64,000 nucleotides of DNA, from the NCBI GenBank assembly GCA_023630585.1, contig CM042539.1, forward strand, positions 24,817,755 to 24,881,754, given 5' to 3'. The first letter of the stretch is position 1; each line of letters opens with the position of its first letter. Below, piece by piece: positions 10,429 through 21,589 of this stretch. The position numbers and the translations under genes are program-made. This stretch comes from Cranoglanis bouderius (taxonomy: Eukaryota; Chordata; Actinopteri; Siluriformes; Cranoglanididae). Under the pieces are notes generated by a model that made no database searches, was not told where the DNA came from, and saw only the letters and a program-made list of their open reading frames with translations.

Positions 10429-11428
10429 CACTCATTGAAGAGCGTCTTCTACAGGAAGTGAGGGTACTGCCGGTTGTAGTAAGCAATTTTAGGGTTGTAG
10501 TAAGCAGATTTTCAAGGTTTCCAGAAATGTATTAAGCAGTTTTAAGGTTCCCATTAAAAAAAACAAACAAACAAAAAGAACATGGTGTCCTAGATATACG
10601 GTACTTTCGGGTCCAAACTTGGAAGTGAAAAATACAAAGAATGTTTTAATATTTTAAAAATTTTAAAACAAAGAAAAGTTATGAAAAGTACAAAAAAATA
10701 TATTCAAGATTTTGCACTATTTCTATTTAAATTTAAACAAATTTGTCATACTGACCATAAGGTCAGATTTTTCTTGAGTCTCATCCCTTCCTTTGACACA
10801 CGTGTTCAGATGACACTCCAATGTTTTGGACATGCCGAGTGCACGCAAAAAAGGGGACATATCAAATACTAATAAATTCAGAAATTCATGTAAATATTTC
10901 TAAGACTCTACTTTTCTTTCAGGTTGTTATTTTGATGATATAATTTGTAATGAAAAAAACTTAAATTAGAAAACAATACAAAATAGTAGCATTTTCACTA
11001 GTGGTCTAAGACTTTTGGAACCTTGGACCCCACTTTTAGTGCACTCAAGTGAGATGTGAGACTAATAATGCACTGACCTAAGGCTAAAGGATTTAGTTCA
11101 ATTCAATATTGTAAGGAAAGCATTATCTCCAAGGGAATATTAAATAATTCCAGGGGAAATGTTATCAGAATGATCTTACAGCAACTAACCCACTTATTTG
11201 TCCAGCTAAAATATTGGTGAGGGAGTGCATTAATTCTAGAAAGTTATTACTCTTGTGGCCTTTCAAAGTAATATCTTATTATGATAACACTATTTCCTAG
11301 CATGGCAACATGATCGGGCAGTTCAGGGTCTCAAATTATGAGCAAAAATCACAGAACAACCTTACTTTGAATATAGATGAGACTTTTACACTATTCTAAA
11401 CTACCACATAGAAACTAATCTAGCACAT
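10429..11428. other. Intergenic, nothing recognised
   Basis: AT-rich, no supported gene. Short open frames lack family features. Confidence 0.5.

Positions 11429-11430
<2 letters not shown>

Positions 11431-11509
<79 letters not shown>
11431..11509. repeat. (CA)n microsatellite
   Basis: Uninterrupted AC dinucleotide run of about 79 bases. Confidence 0.98.
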
Positions 11510-11511
<2 letters not shown>

Positions 11512-12359
11512 AATGACATAGAAGAAATGAGTTTTGCAGTGGAAAAATGATGAAACGCTAGATGTATGGAATTCAGTTAGACCATTACCTAAGCAAACCA
11601 TCAATACATGAATATTAACCCACATATTATCGTGAACTAGGTTATACCATTATTAGCTTTTACTGCACCAGCTTAATGAGAGCTGGGAGGTATCATACTT
11701 GCGTTCCCTTAGTTAGTGGGAGGAGAGTATCGAGATTTCAGCGGTCAGGAGGTCTAGTTCAATCTGGATCGGAGATCTGAAGAAGTCGATCACAGCTGAA
11801 GGCTAGTTTCAGACTAAGACTTCAGTGTAGAATTAACCAAAAAGACTGTGGAAAACAAAAGTTAATTGAGTGGATGAGAAATTGAAATAAAACCTAAAGA
11901 AAAGACAGAAGATGAAGACTGGATGGCAGGACGGAAAGGATGAACAAGACGAGACTTCGTTGCTGCCAGCTTAATGATTTGCTCGGACATGTGGTTTTAA
12001 CCCTTTCTGGCTAAACCACCCATTCAAACCGATCAGAAGTTGTCTTTAGGATAACAGGGTGACTAGTTTTGCCTTCCCCTTCAACTAATTTGCATGTCAC
12101 CTTTTGGCTCACATATTTTCCATTTTCCCGCTCTAACTTGGTGTTATTTGGTCCTTATTCTTACAGTAAGGTCTGTGAAAGCTTGGTGCAATGTACTTTA
12201 AACAAGTGCAGGGTGTTCTACCTATGGGGAAGACAGTTGAATATTTTCCTGGAGTAGTTGGGGTTAACTCTATTTGAAGTTAATGTAGGCAGTGTTAGTA
12301 GTCTAATGTATGTATGGTATGATTGTTTCAGTCCGTTTTAGCCCCCCCCCCCCTTTCTT
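11510..12359. other. Unassigned, possibly 3' part of retroelement
   Basis: No coding sequence was recognised. It lies downstream (in - strand sense) of the gag-pro relic at 12360-13950 and may hold its missing 3' sequence, but no LTR boundary could be placed. A C11 run sits near 12343. Confidence 0.3.
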
Positions 12360-13950
12360 GTATGTTTGACCCAGGTGTTTCTTGATCTGGTGTCAATGGG
12401 CCTAGTTGAAGATCAGCTCATTGCATCCTTGGCTGGGACGAGAGCTTGTCCATGATCTCATGGGAGTCAATTCAAGACAGGATCTTCTTTGACAGACAGT
12501 GGGTGGCATGGCTGTATGAAGCTGTAGTGCAAAACTTTGTCTCCCAAGATGCATTCCTCTTGTGATGCCTTCTGGTTGTGGCAGATTTTCTGATCTTCTG
12601 CACTTTTCTGTAGTTGCTGTAGCACAAATGTGAATGCCATTCTTGGATTTGGGCCCATTTTAGTAGTCTTTTAAAGTATATCAAGGGCTCAAAATGGTTC
12701 AGCAGATCTTTCCCAATGAGGAGAGGGAACATTTCCAGTGGTGAAGTGTGCACTGGCTGTACTAGGCTCATGGGACCAATGGTCAGGTGTTTTGGGGCCA
12801 CCCATTTCATTTTGAGTTCTGTTTCAGAGTTAGACATAATGAGTGTGACTCATCCTTTTGGTCCTCTGGGTATAATGTATTTTCAAGGAATTCTTTCAAT
12901 AGCCTCATTACTTCTTCTGTGTCTTCTAATGATAAACTCTCTTGTTCTCGTGCATACTCAGTGCTGTGCCTAAGTAGTGCCGAGATGGGTTTCATTGTCG
13001 GTTACTCAGTCTAGTTGCTTCTGGATGTGTCAAGTGGCTGTCCAGTTAGATTCCCAGATGTTTTTATCTTTCGGGTTTATTGAGAAGTGTGGCTGGTCCC
13101 ATGACTTTTCTCAGAAGTTGATTTGATACCTGGGTCTGTCATTGGCATGGGGGTCAGTGTCTCCCAGTGCGAGGTTTGGATCTTAGGTAATGAGGTTCAA
13201 GACTGCTGTTTGTAATAGGCTTTGTGTGTTAGGTCATGTAGTTGTTGGATCATCATTGTGTTAGGGCAGGCCATGACACCTAGGTGGTGGCTTACTACAG
13301 GATGCAGATTTCTTAGGAAGAGGGCTTTGAAGTTCATGTCCTCTTCCAGTTCAGGTTCGTTATGTGCCCCAAAGTATGCTCATCGGAGCCAGTTGTAGTA
13401 GGCTTGGGGAGTCTCCTGCCGACCTTGTTTGGTTTCTAGGGTGGCTAACAGTCCAGGTTCAGACTCTGGGTCTGCAAATTCTTTAATCAGGGCCTGATGG
13501 AGTAGCAGATAGTTTAACTTTGTGTGAATGGGTTGTCAGTCTAGGAAGCTTTGCACCTCTGGACTGAATGTTGTCCTCAGTAGAAAGAGCCTGTCTTGGT
13601 TGGTCACCTGAGGCCTCATTTCCAGGTGGAAGTATATGTCTTGTAGGCCTGGATGTTGTGGCATCCTGTGGTGTTCGGGTTGAATTTGTTGATGTTCTGA
13701 GCCAGCTTGTCGAGGTCTTTGAGGGTCATTCCATGTGCAGCTTTGGGGTCTGCTTGGATGGGTCCCTTCTTTTCTTGGCAGGGAAGAGTTATTGACAGAA
13801 AGCCAGTAAGGTTTTAGTTTGTGGCCCCTCATGTCTTCTGTCGTATGCCAGCCCATGGATGGGGGTCTGTGCTCTGTTGGGCAGTGGTGACCAAGGTTAT
13901 TTTCGTTAACAAAAACTTTCCAAATTATAAAGTTTTCCAAACTTTCCAAA
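12360..13950 (-). mobile_element. Degenerate gag-protease relic of an LTR retroelement
   Basis: Reading the - strand from 13949 down, pieces in shifting frames give YFHLEMRPQVTNQDRLFLLR and EVQSFLD (13670-13536), then EFADPESEPGLLATLETKQG and LFLRNLHPVVSHHLGVMACP (13490-13240), which are capsid-like. Next come RHSTEYAREQESLSLEDTEE (12995 onward) and PLLIGKDLLNHFEPLI (about 12720-12670), like the C-terminal strand/helix of a retropepsin. Several stops and frameshifts separate them. I place it as an old endogenous LTR element (gypsy- or retrovirus-like, not resolved). It is not functional. Confidence 0.6.
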
Positions 13951-14167
13951 TTATACAGCGGAGGAAGCTACTAAACGACACGCATGCAGCAAGTCCAGTA
14001 GTCCAGATTATCTAAAGCCCACACTTGGCAGACAAAGTGTCCGCCAATTTTTGTATTTGATGTGCAACCTTGCAGGGAAACGAAGAGAGCAGGCCACCCC
14101 TGCTTCCCTTAAATCTTTCAGCACTTGCTGCATGCATGTCGTTTAGTAGCCTCCTCCGCTGTATAAT
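13950..14167. repeat. Inverted repeat, ~44-bp arms, 130-bp spacer
   Basis: Arm 1 (13950-13993) and arm 2 (14124-14167) are near-perfect reverse complements. Shared core: ttatacagcggagga, ctactaaacgaca and gcatgcagcaag, with about one or two mismatches. It may be the ends of a MITE or a foldback element next to the retroelement relic. Confidence 0.75.
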
Positions 14168-15448
14168 CTGGAAAGATATGCACCTGTCTCCTCTTGTAAT
14201 ACAATGGAGCACTGTCACAAATCGGCAGGTAATTGGGGAGAAGGTTTCACCCATGGCGACGCCATCTCTCTGCAGCCTTCAAAAAGGTTCTTGGAAGTGA
14301 TTCTTACATTGTATATAGAAAAATGTCAACTTAAAACACAACTGCAATCAGCAACAAACGCAAAACACAGGGTAACATCAAATTTATGACAAACTGGTAT
14401 GTTGACGGGTATACGGGTATTTTGTGCTAAAAATTGCGTCTACTCCATTAGCCGCACACTAGTGCCCCCCGGACCCCCCAACAAGCAATACAATATTGTT
14501 TATATATTAAATGTGATCACTGATATGTTGAAGCTTTTTTTTTTTTGCATTTTTGGAAGAAGTATCAGGACTTAATAGTCAACAGTAAAGCTGTAACTGA
14601 CATGAGAGAAGAGCTCAGGGCAGATTTTATCAGGGTTTCTTGGTAACATGATTAGCTGCAAGATGAGAAGAAAGAGGAAAAAAGGAGGCTGGTAAGGAAA
14701 CCACAGCTTATAGTTGCTAATTGATAACAGGAACTACAACTTACACTCAGGATGTTCTGTTATTAGAAAATATAGCTTTGACATTTGACTCAAAATCTGT
14801 TCCTCGCATCGTCATATAAATTGTAGGAGACTTGCTGCACAAATAAACCACACAGTATAATGACTTATTTCAGTGTAGTGCCTTTAATGTAATTCCTTTT
14901 CTCAAACCCAAAGTCACGTCCCATAAATTATATATGGAATATACTTTACTATGTTATTAATATATTCTCAAATAAAGTTTTCTGTCATATTGACGCTGAC
15001 CATGTTGACCAAAATGAAACAATCTACTTACACAAATTGTAGGTAACTAATGTAACTAAATATCAACAAAGCAATCTACATGCAGTGAGTCATAAGTATC
15101 TGTTTGCGCATCTGCAAACAGGAAGTCCATCACCACTCTGCTGACTATTTTGCTATCAGATTTAATGCATTTAAATCATAATCATCTTTAATCAAGCAGC
15201 CAAAATAATATAATTTACATTTATGACAACATCTCACTCACTTCCTCTGAGTGTTTGCATCTAAAGCTACTGAGTTAACCCATCCTAGAAATAGATTTAT
15301 ATTTAGGCTTCCTTGCTAACACCACACATCGCCAGAGCAACAGTTTCCTGCTAGACAAGGTGATACTTTCTGTTTCTAATTTTGCTTTCTTTATCTGACT
15401 ATTCTTTGGTGATTCATCATAGCCTTTTTCATAACTCATCATTTTAGA
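14168..15448. other. Intergenic with receptor-upstream-type blocks
   Basis: The sequence near 14560-14650 (gggtttcttggtaacatgat) matches blocks at 20440 and 35885. The sequence near 14830-14900 matches 8160-8240. Both are parts of the duplicated unit around the receptors. Otherwise no gene was found. Confidence 0.4.
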
Positions 15449-15580
15449 CTATACTGTAGTAACCCTGTTGGCATGCATTGTACATGGTGGCATTACAGCA
15501 CCAGGAAAGAGATTTAAAGTGCTTGAGGGATTTGGCCACATCAGAGTCTGGAACTTCACAGCTCAGCTGAAGGTACGGAA
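15449..15580 (+). promoter_or_regulatory. Candidate non-coding first exon / promoter of receptor pseudogene
   Basis: This block is repeated at 8302-8400. It ends in gctcagctgaag followed by gtacgg at 15573, a plausible splice donor. Sequence preceding the receptor at 15680 ends in atag, a possible acceptor. Confidence 0.4.
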
Positions 15581-15691
15581 TTTGTTCTTCATATTTGCTG
15601 CACAATTTGTTGTTGACTCTTAACTGATTTAATTTAAATAATGTAACTAAATAGGATTTTTTTTTGTAAATTACATTTTAAATAGATGAGA

Positions 15692-16482
15692 GATAAAAGA
15701 GGCGGCCAACATGAAATGGACCCTGAGCTTCTTCCTTTGTCCACTCTCGGGATTCATCTACTTCAGCACCATCTACAACAGCACCTTGCTTTTGATGGCT
15801 ATCAGTGTGGAGTGCTATCTAGGAGTAGCATTCCCTGTCAAATACAAACTCAAGCGAAATCCCCCGATATGCTGTGATCGCCAGTGTCATGTTCTGGGTG
15901 CTTTCCATGGGCCATTTCAGTATAGTATACATTGTGGTGTATCATAAACACAGCAGTAACACCCTCAAAGATCTGTCCAACATGACCTCCTGCTACAAAG
16001 AGTTTAGCAGTGAACAGTTGAAGCTCCTTTTACCCTTCTGATTAGAGTTGTTCATCATCCTGTTCTGCATTCCTTTTCTCATCTGTTGCTTCTGCTACAT
16101 CAACTTCATCATTATCCTCTCTCGCTTACCTAACATCAACCCTCAGAAACGGTCTAGGGCCACTGGGCTAGCTCTAGTCACCCTCCTGGTTTTCATCATC
16201 TGCTTTATACCGTATAATGTGTCCCATGTGGTGGGTTTTGTTGGATGGTACAGTCCACCTTGGAGAGTCTACACAGTACTACCCAGCACCTTCAATGCCT
16301 GCTTGGACCCCTTTATCTATTATTTCTCTTCATTAGCAGTTCAGGAGACTTTCAACCACATAATGCAACGATCCTTCAATTGGCTACACCGTTTCTTTGG
16401 TCAGAAATGCAACTGTGTCCTGTTAGGCCGCACTACTGCTTATGAGGAGAGAACACAGAGTTCCAATGATAATTCTCGCTAG
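15692..16482 (+). pseudogene. FFAR2/3-like receptor pseudogene, N-terminus missing
   Basis: Homology to the intact receptor begins at its residue ~67 (KEAANMKWTLSFFLCPLSG) and runs to the C-terminal tail (TQSSNDNSR, stop 16480-16482). TM1 and TM2 are deleted. An extra C in a C5 run at 15861-15865 shifts the frame. TGA at 16039-16041 falls in TM5 exactly where the family has the carboxylate-binding Arg (LLPVRLE becomes LLPF-stop-LE). The ERY motif at the end of TM3 is altered to ECY. TM6 His (YNVSHVVGF) and TM7 Arg (PWRVY) are kept. From 16048 on, 144 codons remain open. Four independent lesions make it a clear pseudogene. Confidence 0.93.
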
Positions 16483-17493
16483 AGTCTAGTATTGCAGTAT
16501 ATAGTATTTTCATTAGTGCTCACACTGTGAATGTCTTTACAGCCATGTCACAAAAAAATCCCGCAGATTTAGTGGATCAGTTGTTCATGGCCAGTATAAT
16601 TTAAACCTGATTACACAGCACAGAGATGTATCTAGGGGCGATTTCAAGTTTTAAACCCCCAGAAAGATTTTATGACAGTTTCCAATACCTATTGGAATTC
16701 CTGGCTACACCACTGAGGTAGTGTACTCTTTTTGGTACCCGCTACTCACCTGCGCAGAGCAGTGTTCTCCTTTAAAATCAGTATTAGTTAAGCAGTAATG
16801 CAGAACTATTTAGCTTTTTGATGTTTTGCTTCTACAAAAACTGTTATAAAGATGTTATATCCAATTATTTACTATGGTTTATATTGATAATATATTGATT
16901 TTTTGTTATCTTTTTTTTTTTAAAAAGAGTGCTTTGCTACTTTTGCATTTCTAAAGACTTTTAATAGTTTTAAGATTACTGCTACAGCCTTTAAGATTTA
17001 TGAGATTTAGCTCTGAATGTCTCATTTTTTATGATTTATGTGTCTAATTGAGTATATGATTATTATTCCTGAAGGATCAGTGTCCATGATGAGTTTAGAA
17101 TTACCATCTGTTATTAATTAAGCTTTCTCTGAAATGTGACTCAACTCTCTAGACCCTTTCACGTCTGTGAGACAATAGTGTATGCTCTTGAAAAAGTTAT
17201 CAGGACCTAGTTATCAAAGGTTAATCATGACAGCTGAGTCATTTGAGAATTTTGTCAAACCATAAGATGGAAGTGATATCATTTAAAAAATAATAAAGTG
17301 ATCTAAATTTATAGTTACTTGTGACACAGAAAAAGGCGCCCCGAATGTGAGAAAGGACGTCAGAGGTAATGTCTTAACACTTCGGATCCACGGGAAGGTG
17401 AGGAGAAAGATAGATAGATGGCTGGTAACCACAAAGTATGTAACATAGCAGAGTATTGTTTGTGGCTTTTCACTTCATTTTGTATTATTTACA
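16483..17493. other. 3' flank of pseudogene and intergenic DNA
   Basis: No gene was found. From about 17330 the sequence (with aggtaatgtcttaacacttc at 17364) is repeated at about 19490-19640, making a direct repeat 2.15 kb apart that brackets the solo LTR and the 18.3-19.9 kb repeat cluster. Confidence 0.5.
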
Positions 17494-17498
17494 CTTAC

Positions 17499-18251
17499 TG
17501 TTACGACACATGATGTGTAGTAGGACAAGGGAGTCAGGATGCATGCGCAGGGGAAACGTCAGTTTATTAGGAACAGGAAATTCACAAATAAAGGGACACA
17601 CAAAACACCATCAAACATAAATCATCCACAAAAAGGGTAACAATAATCCAAAATGAGATTTTACTTAGCCGAAGAGGCAGTAATCCAAAAAGGTAGTAAT
17701 CCAAAACACACAGGGAAAAATACGCGAGGCATGGAGGTGGTTTGGGAACCATGGAGTATGAGCTAGGAAACAAACACGTGAGGCTAGGAGGTGGTCTGGA
17801 AACCACGAACAAAGAGCTAAGGGATAAAGCTCAGGCAAGGAGGTGGTTTGGAAACCACGAACAAAAGGCTACGGAACATATCTCAGTCAGGTTTTCTACT
17901 AAACTAAACTAAACTAAACTAAGGTTATACTAATAATAATAATAATTAACAGAAACTAGATCACATCAGCGACACCTGGAAATGAAAATTACACATTACA
18001 AGGCGAACCAATGAGGAATAAGGAGGCGGAGACATGACACAAACCAAAACATGAGCACATGGGGAAACACAGGAGGCGGAGACATGACGTGAATGAAAAC
18101 ATAAACGCACATGGCAGAGGTAAACAAAACGTGAGTACATGAATGACAGTCCAGAGGGTTTTTTTTAATAGCGCTGGAATGCGCGCAGTGGAATGTGGAA
18201 GTATGCTACTTGCTAGCTTCGCAGCGAGAGCGAGGGAACGGGAACCTAACA
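17499..18251 (-). mobile_element. Solo LTR with intact 5-bp target-site duplication
   Basis: The element is 753 bp, with + strand ends TGTTACGAC and CCTAACA (i.e. TG..CA with TGTTA/TAACA inverted ends). It is flanked by the direct repeat CTTAC at 17494-17498 and 18252-18256. On the - strand the same head and internal blocks occur as in the LTRs at 1-669 and 5731. It contains two short tandem copies of ggtttggaaaccacgaacaa (about 17845). No internal coding region is present, so it arose by LTR-LTR recombination. Confidence 0.88.
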
Positions 18252-18256
18252 CTTAC

Positions 18257-19960
18257 CATTTTGCTCGTTATCAGTATGCATCATAGTTTTTTCAGATGCT
18301 ATTTGAATAAATATGTCAAGCCATTATTATATGGCCTTATATAATTGGTGAGCCAGCCAGGAGTGAACATCTAAATCTGAAGTATCTGTACTCCAATAAA
18401 CCAGTTTGAATTATTGCCAGAATCAGGATGGTAGAGTAAAGTTTATACACCAAGATTCCTTATATTTTGGGCAAGCCAGCCAGGAGTGGAGATCTAAATC
18501 AACCTGAACACTCAGTGTCAGCACAAAACAAATGCCTCACTATGTGAATGCAGGCCCACACAGGGAAACAAACACAATCTGGATTATTGTAATAATCATG
18601 ATATTAGCATACATTTTATACACCAAGAATCCTTATATATTTGTTGAGCTAGCCAGGAATGTGCATTTAAATATCATGGATTGACAGCATGACCAGACAG
18701 GACATCATCCAAAATCTGTATTATTTCCATAATCATGATATCAGTATACAGTCTATAGTCCAAGAATACTTATATATTCTGGGTGAGCCAGTCAGGAGTG
18801 GCCAGTTAAATCAACCTGACCTAAAAGACCGCACAACAGAACAAATGTCTTACTCTGGGACAGACCCAGACAGAGCAATGTGCATAACTGTATAATGTTA
18901 GCATATGGTTTATACACAAAAATACTTATATTTGGTGAGCCAGCCAGGAATCAAGTCTAAAACAACCTAAAATATTGTTTTTAGGTTCTGCTTTCAAAAT
19001 AATGAAATTAAATGTTTCTACATTAAAATAAAATAGCGTAAAGAGCAGTAAACTATAGTAAATGAAACAAAGTCAATATTTGGTGTGACAAAATAAATAA
19101 ATAAATAAAAATAAAAATAGTAGTCTCTGGTACAATTCGTGCAGTTTTATAAGGAAATGAGCTGGTAAGTTTTATTGAGCATCTTGCAGAACCAGCCACA
19201 GTTCTTCTGGAGACTTTGACTTTCACACTTTTTCGCTCTTATTTTTGTAGCAAAACCAAGCAGCCTTCACTGTGTTTTTTGTCTGAAACGTGGTCTCTTA
19301 TGTAATATGCTGCTTTCTTTAATGACATACAAACATTTTTCTGTAACATTTAATTTTGTGCTAGATAACTAATGTTTGGGAAATTAAAACTTGTTTTGTA
19401 CTGACTTTATAATGTAGAAGTCATAAAATAAAAAAATTATAAATTTTTATTTGTACTAAAAAAATAGTATATATATATGTGAGAAATATATGAGAAAGGA
19501 CTATGTCACAGGTAATGTCTTAACACTTCAAAACCACATGAAAGGTGGGGAGAAAGAAAGATAGATGGCCTGTCATCTCAAAGAAAGCTCTAACAAAGCA
19601 AGGACATGTTTGTGGTTTTTTGCACATTATGTTTTTTCACTTTCCATTTTGTTTTTATTCCTGGTTACTTTTTCTATCCAGTTTCTATATGCATCGTAGT
19701 TCTTCAAGAAGTTGTTAGAATAAATATATCAAGGCATTTTTGGACTGATTTATTTTTAATGAAAGAATCCTTTTTATATTAATCCAAAAATCCTTATAAA
19801 CTTGGTGAGCCAGCCAGGAGTGGAATCTAAATCAACAAGAAAAATCCCGCAGATGGGGCAGCATGTACTGTATAATCTGGATTATTGCCATAATCAAAGA
19901 ATCATTGTATTTTTGGCAAGCCAGCAAGGAATGGACATCTAAATCAAATTGAAGTATCAG
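18257..19960. repeat. Degenerate repeat cluster, seven copies of a ~20-bp phrase
   Basis: The phrase ggtgagccagccaggagtg or a close variant recurs at about 18347, 18471, 18643, 18781, 18933, 19803 and 19914. Each is preceded by a ...ccttatat... stretch and usually followed by tctaaatca. Spacing is 120-170 bp except for one gap. No gene was found. Confidence 0.75.
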
Positions 19961-20267
19961 TTAAAGAATTAAATTTGCACTAAGGAGAAATTTGTGTAAA
20001 GTAAATTACGCCCTTAAGGCCTGGAATTCATGTAGCTATTGTGTTCCTGAAAGTAAAACCAGATGAAGAAGCCTTGAAGATGTCCAGCAGAGGGAGCCAA
20101 AAAGGTGTAGAATGGTATCAGAGCCTTGATGTACAGTATTATCATCTTAGTTCCACACACAAGCGTTTTAAGGACAAAAACCTGACAAAGGTCTTGAAAT
20201 AAAACATCTGAACAGTCTCTTGAGGTGTGGTAATTGTGGTATAAATGGAATAATTGACTCCAGTCCC
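19961..20267. other. Intergenic, nothing recognised
   Basis: No coding or repeat signal I can name. Confidence 0.4.
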
Positions 20268-20341
20268 TTGAATTATTAGAAAATAATGCACACCCAACGG
20301 CCTTACCACCTCGGGGTGTGCATTATTTTCTAATAATTCAA
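20268..20341. mobile_element. Perfect 28-bp hairpin (MITE/foldback)
   Basis: Arms 20268-20295 and 20314-20341 are perfect reverse complements (core aattattagaaaataatgca), with an 18-nt loop. Related sequence (gattattttccaataatagcac) occurs at about 43907, supporting a mobile family. Confidence 0.85.
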
Positions 20342-20470
20342 CGGCCCGTCATCAGTTATTCTTTACTTAATGGAAGGAGTCTCCAGTGCCAACTTTGTAA
20401 ATCAGTCAGTTTTCCATTACAGGAGTCTTTCAGGACGGAGGTTTCTTGGTAACATAAAATGCATTTTTTC
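20342..20470. repeat. Receptor-cluster repeat block
   Basis: aaggagtctccagtgccaac and ggtttcttggtaacata match 35806-35905 (aaggagtctcccagtgtcag) and, in part, 45485-45535 and 14620-14650. This is a dispersed part of the tandemly duplicated receptor unit. Confidence 0.6.
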
Positions 20471-21184
20471 AATTAAATTCAAATGAGAGGAAAAAGAGAG
20501 GCCGGTGAGAGAATGACTGTTTGATTGTTGGTTATTGATTTTAACAGGAACTAGTGGATGTTCTACACCATTAAATGTAACTATAAACGGTTAAAAAGCA
20601 CAACATGCTGAATACAAATAAATTAAAAATTACAGTAGTTGGAAAAGCACTGTAGTATAAAAGAAGTGAAATACTTCAGGTTTATTATTTTCTTATAACA
20701 GCACACCATGTCATGTTTTCTTCCTTACTTATTACCATGAAGGAATAAATAAATATTAAGAAGAAAAAAAAACTGCATTCTTATGGGACCCCCTGGTGGC
20801 TCAGGGGCAATAAGCAACTGCTTATACTGCTTATAGCTGGCTTTGGTAATCTCCTTAATATTCTGTTATTTTGCCACTTATTTCTCATGGTTGTTAAAAC
20901 AGCAAAGTGATTTGTGGTTTGAGAGCTTTCAGGTTTATATATGTTTAAGTAATTAAGACAAAATCACAAGCAAATATGTAAAGGAAAATCATCACAATTC
21001 ACTGCTGGATCTGCACTGATAAGCAGCTCTTTGATTGTTCAAGATGCTTGTGGAAACGTCGGACTTCAGCACAAGATTATCAATTCAAATAATCTATCAG
21101 AGCAAGATGAGTAAGTGTGTCAGGCGAAATGTCAGGAGAGGAGGAACAAATTGCCACTGGGTTTGATTACTGCATGCAAAGCTG
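20471..21184. other. Intergenic, nothing recognised
   Basis: AT-rich. No gene supported. Confidence 0.4.
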
Positions 21185-21218
21185 TAATATGGAGTTTCCC
21201 TTCACCTTCAACAAATGT

Positions 21219-21268
<50 letters not shown>

Positions 21269-21320
21269 GTAGACCTTTGTAGGTGTAATATGGAATTTCA
21301 CTTCACCTTTAACTAACATG

Positions 21321-21385
<65 letters not shown>

Positions 21386-21437
21386 GTAGACCTTTGTAGG
21401 TGTAATATGGAATTTCACTTCACCTTTAACTAACATG

Positions 21438-21502
<65 letters not shown>

Positions 21503-21515
21503 GTAGACCTTTGTA
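21185..21515. repeat. 117-bp minisatellite with nested (GT)n
   Basis: ttatttgtagacctttgtag starts at 21263, 21380 and 21497, exactly 117 bases apart. Between the copies lie ggaatttcacttcaccttta and a GT run of about 60 bases. The last two units look identical, including GT length; the first unit is diverged and shorter in GT. Confidence 0.95.
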
Positions 21516-21589
21516 GGTGACGTGTGTACCTAATTTAAGCCATGGCTATATTGATTAAAATAAAGTTTGAGTATTCAGAGATAGCTTAT

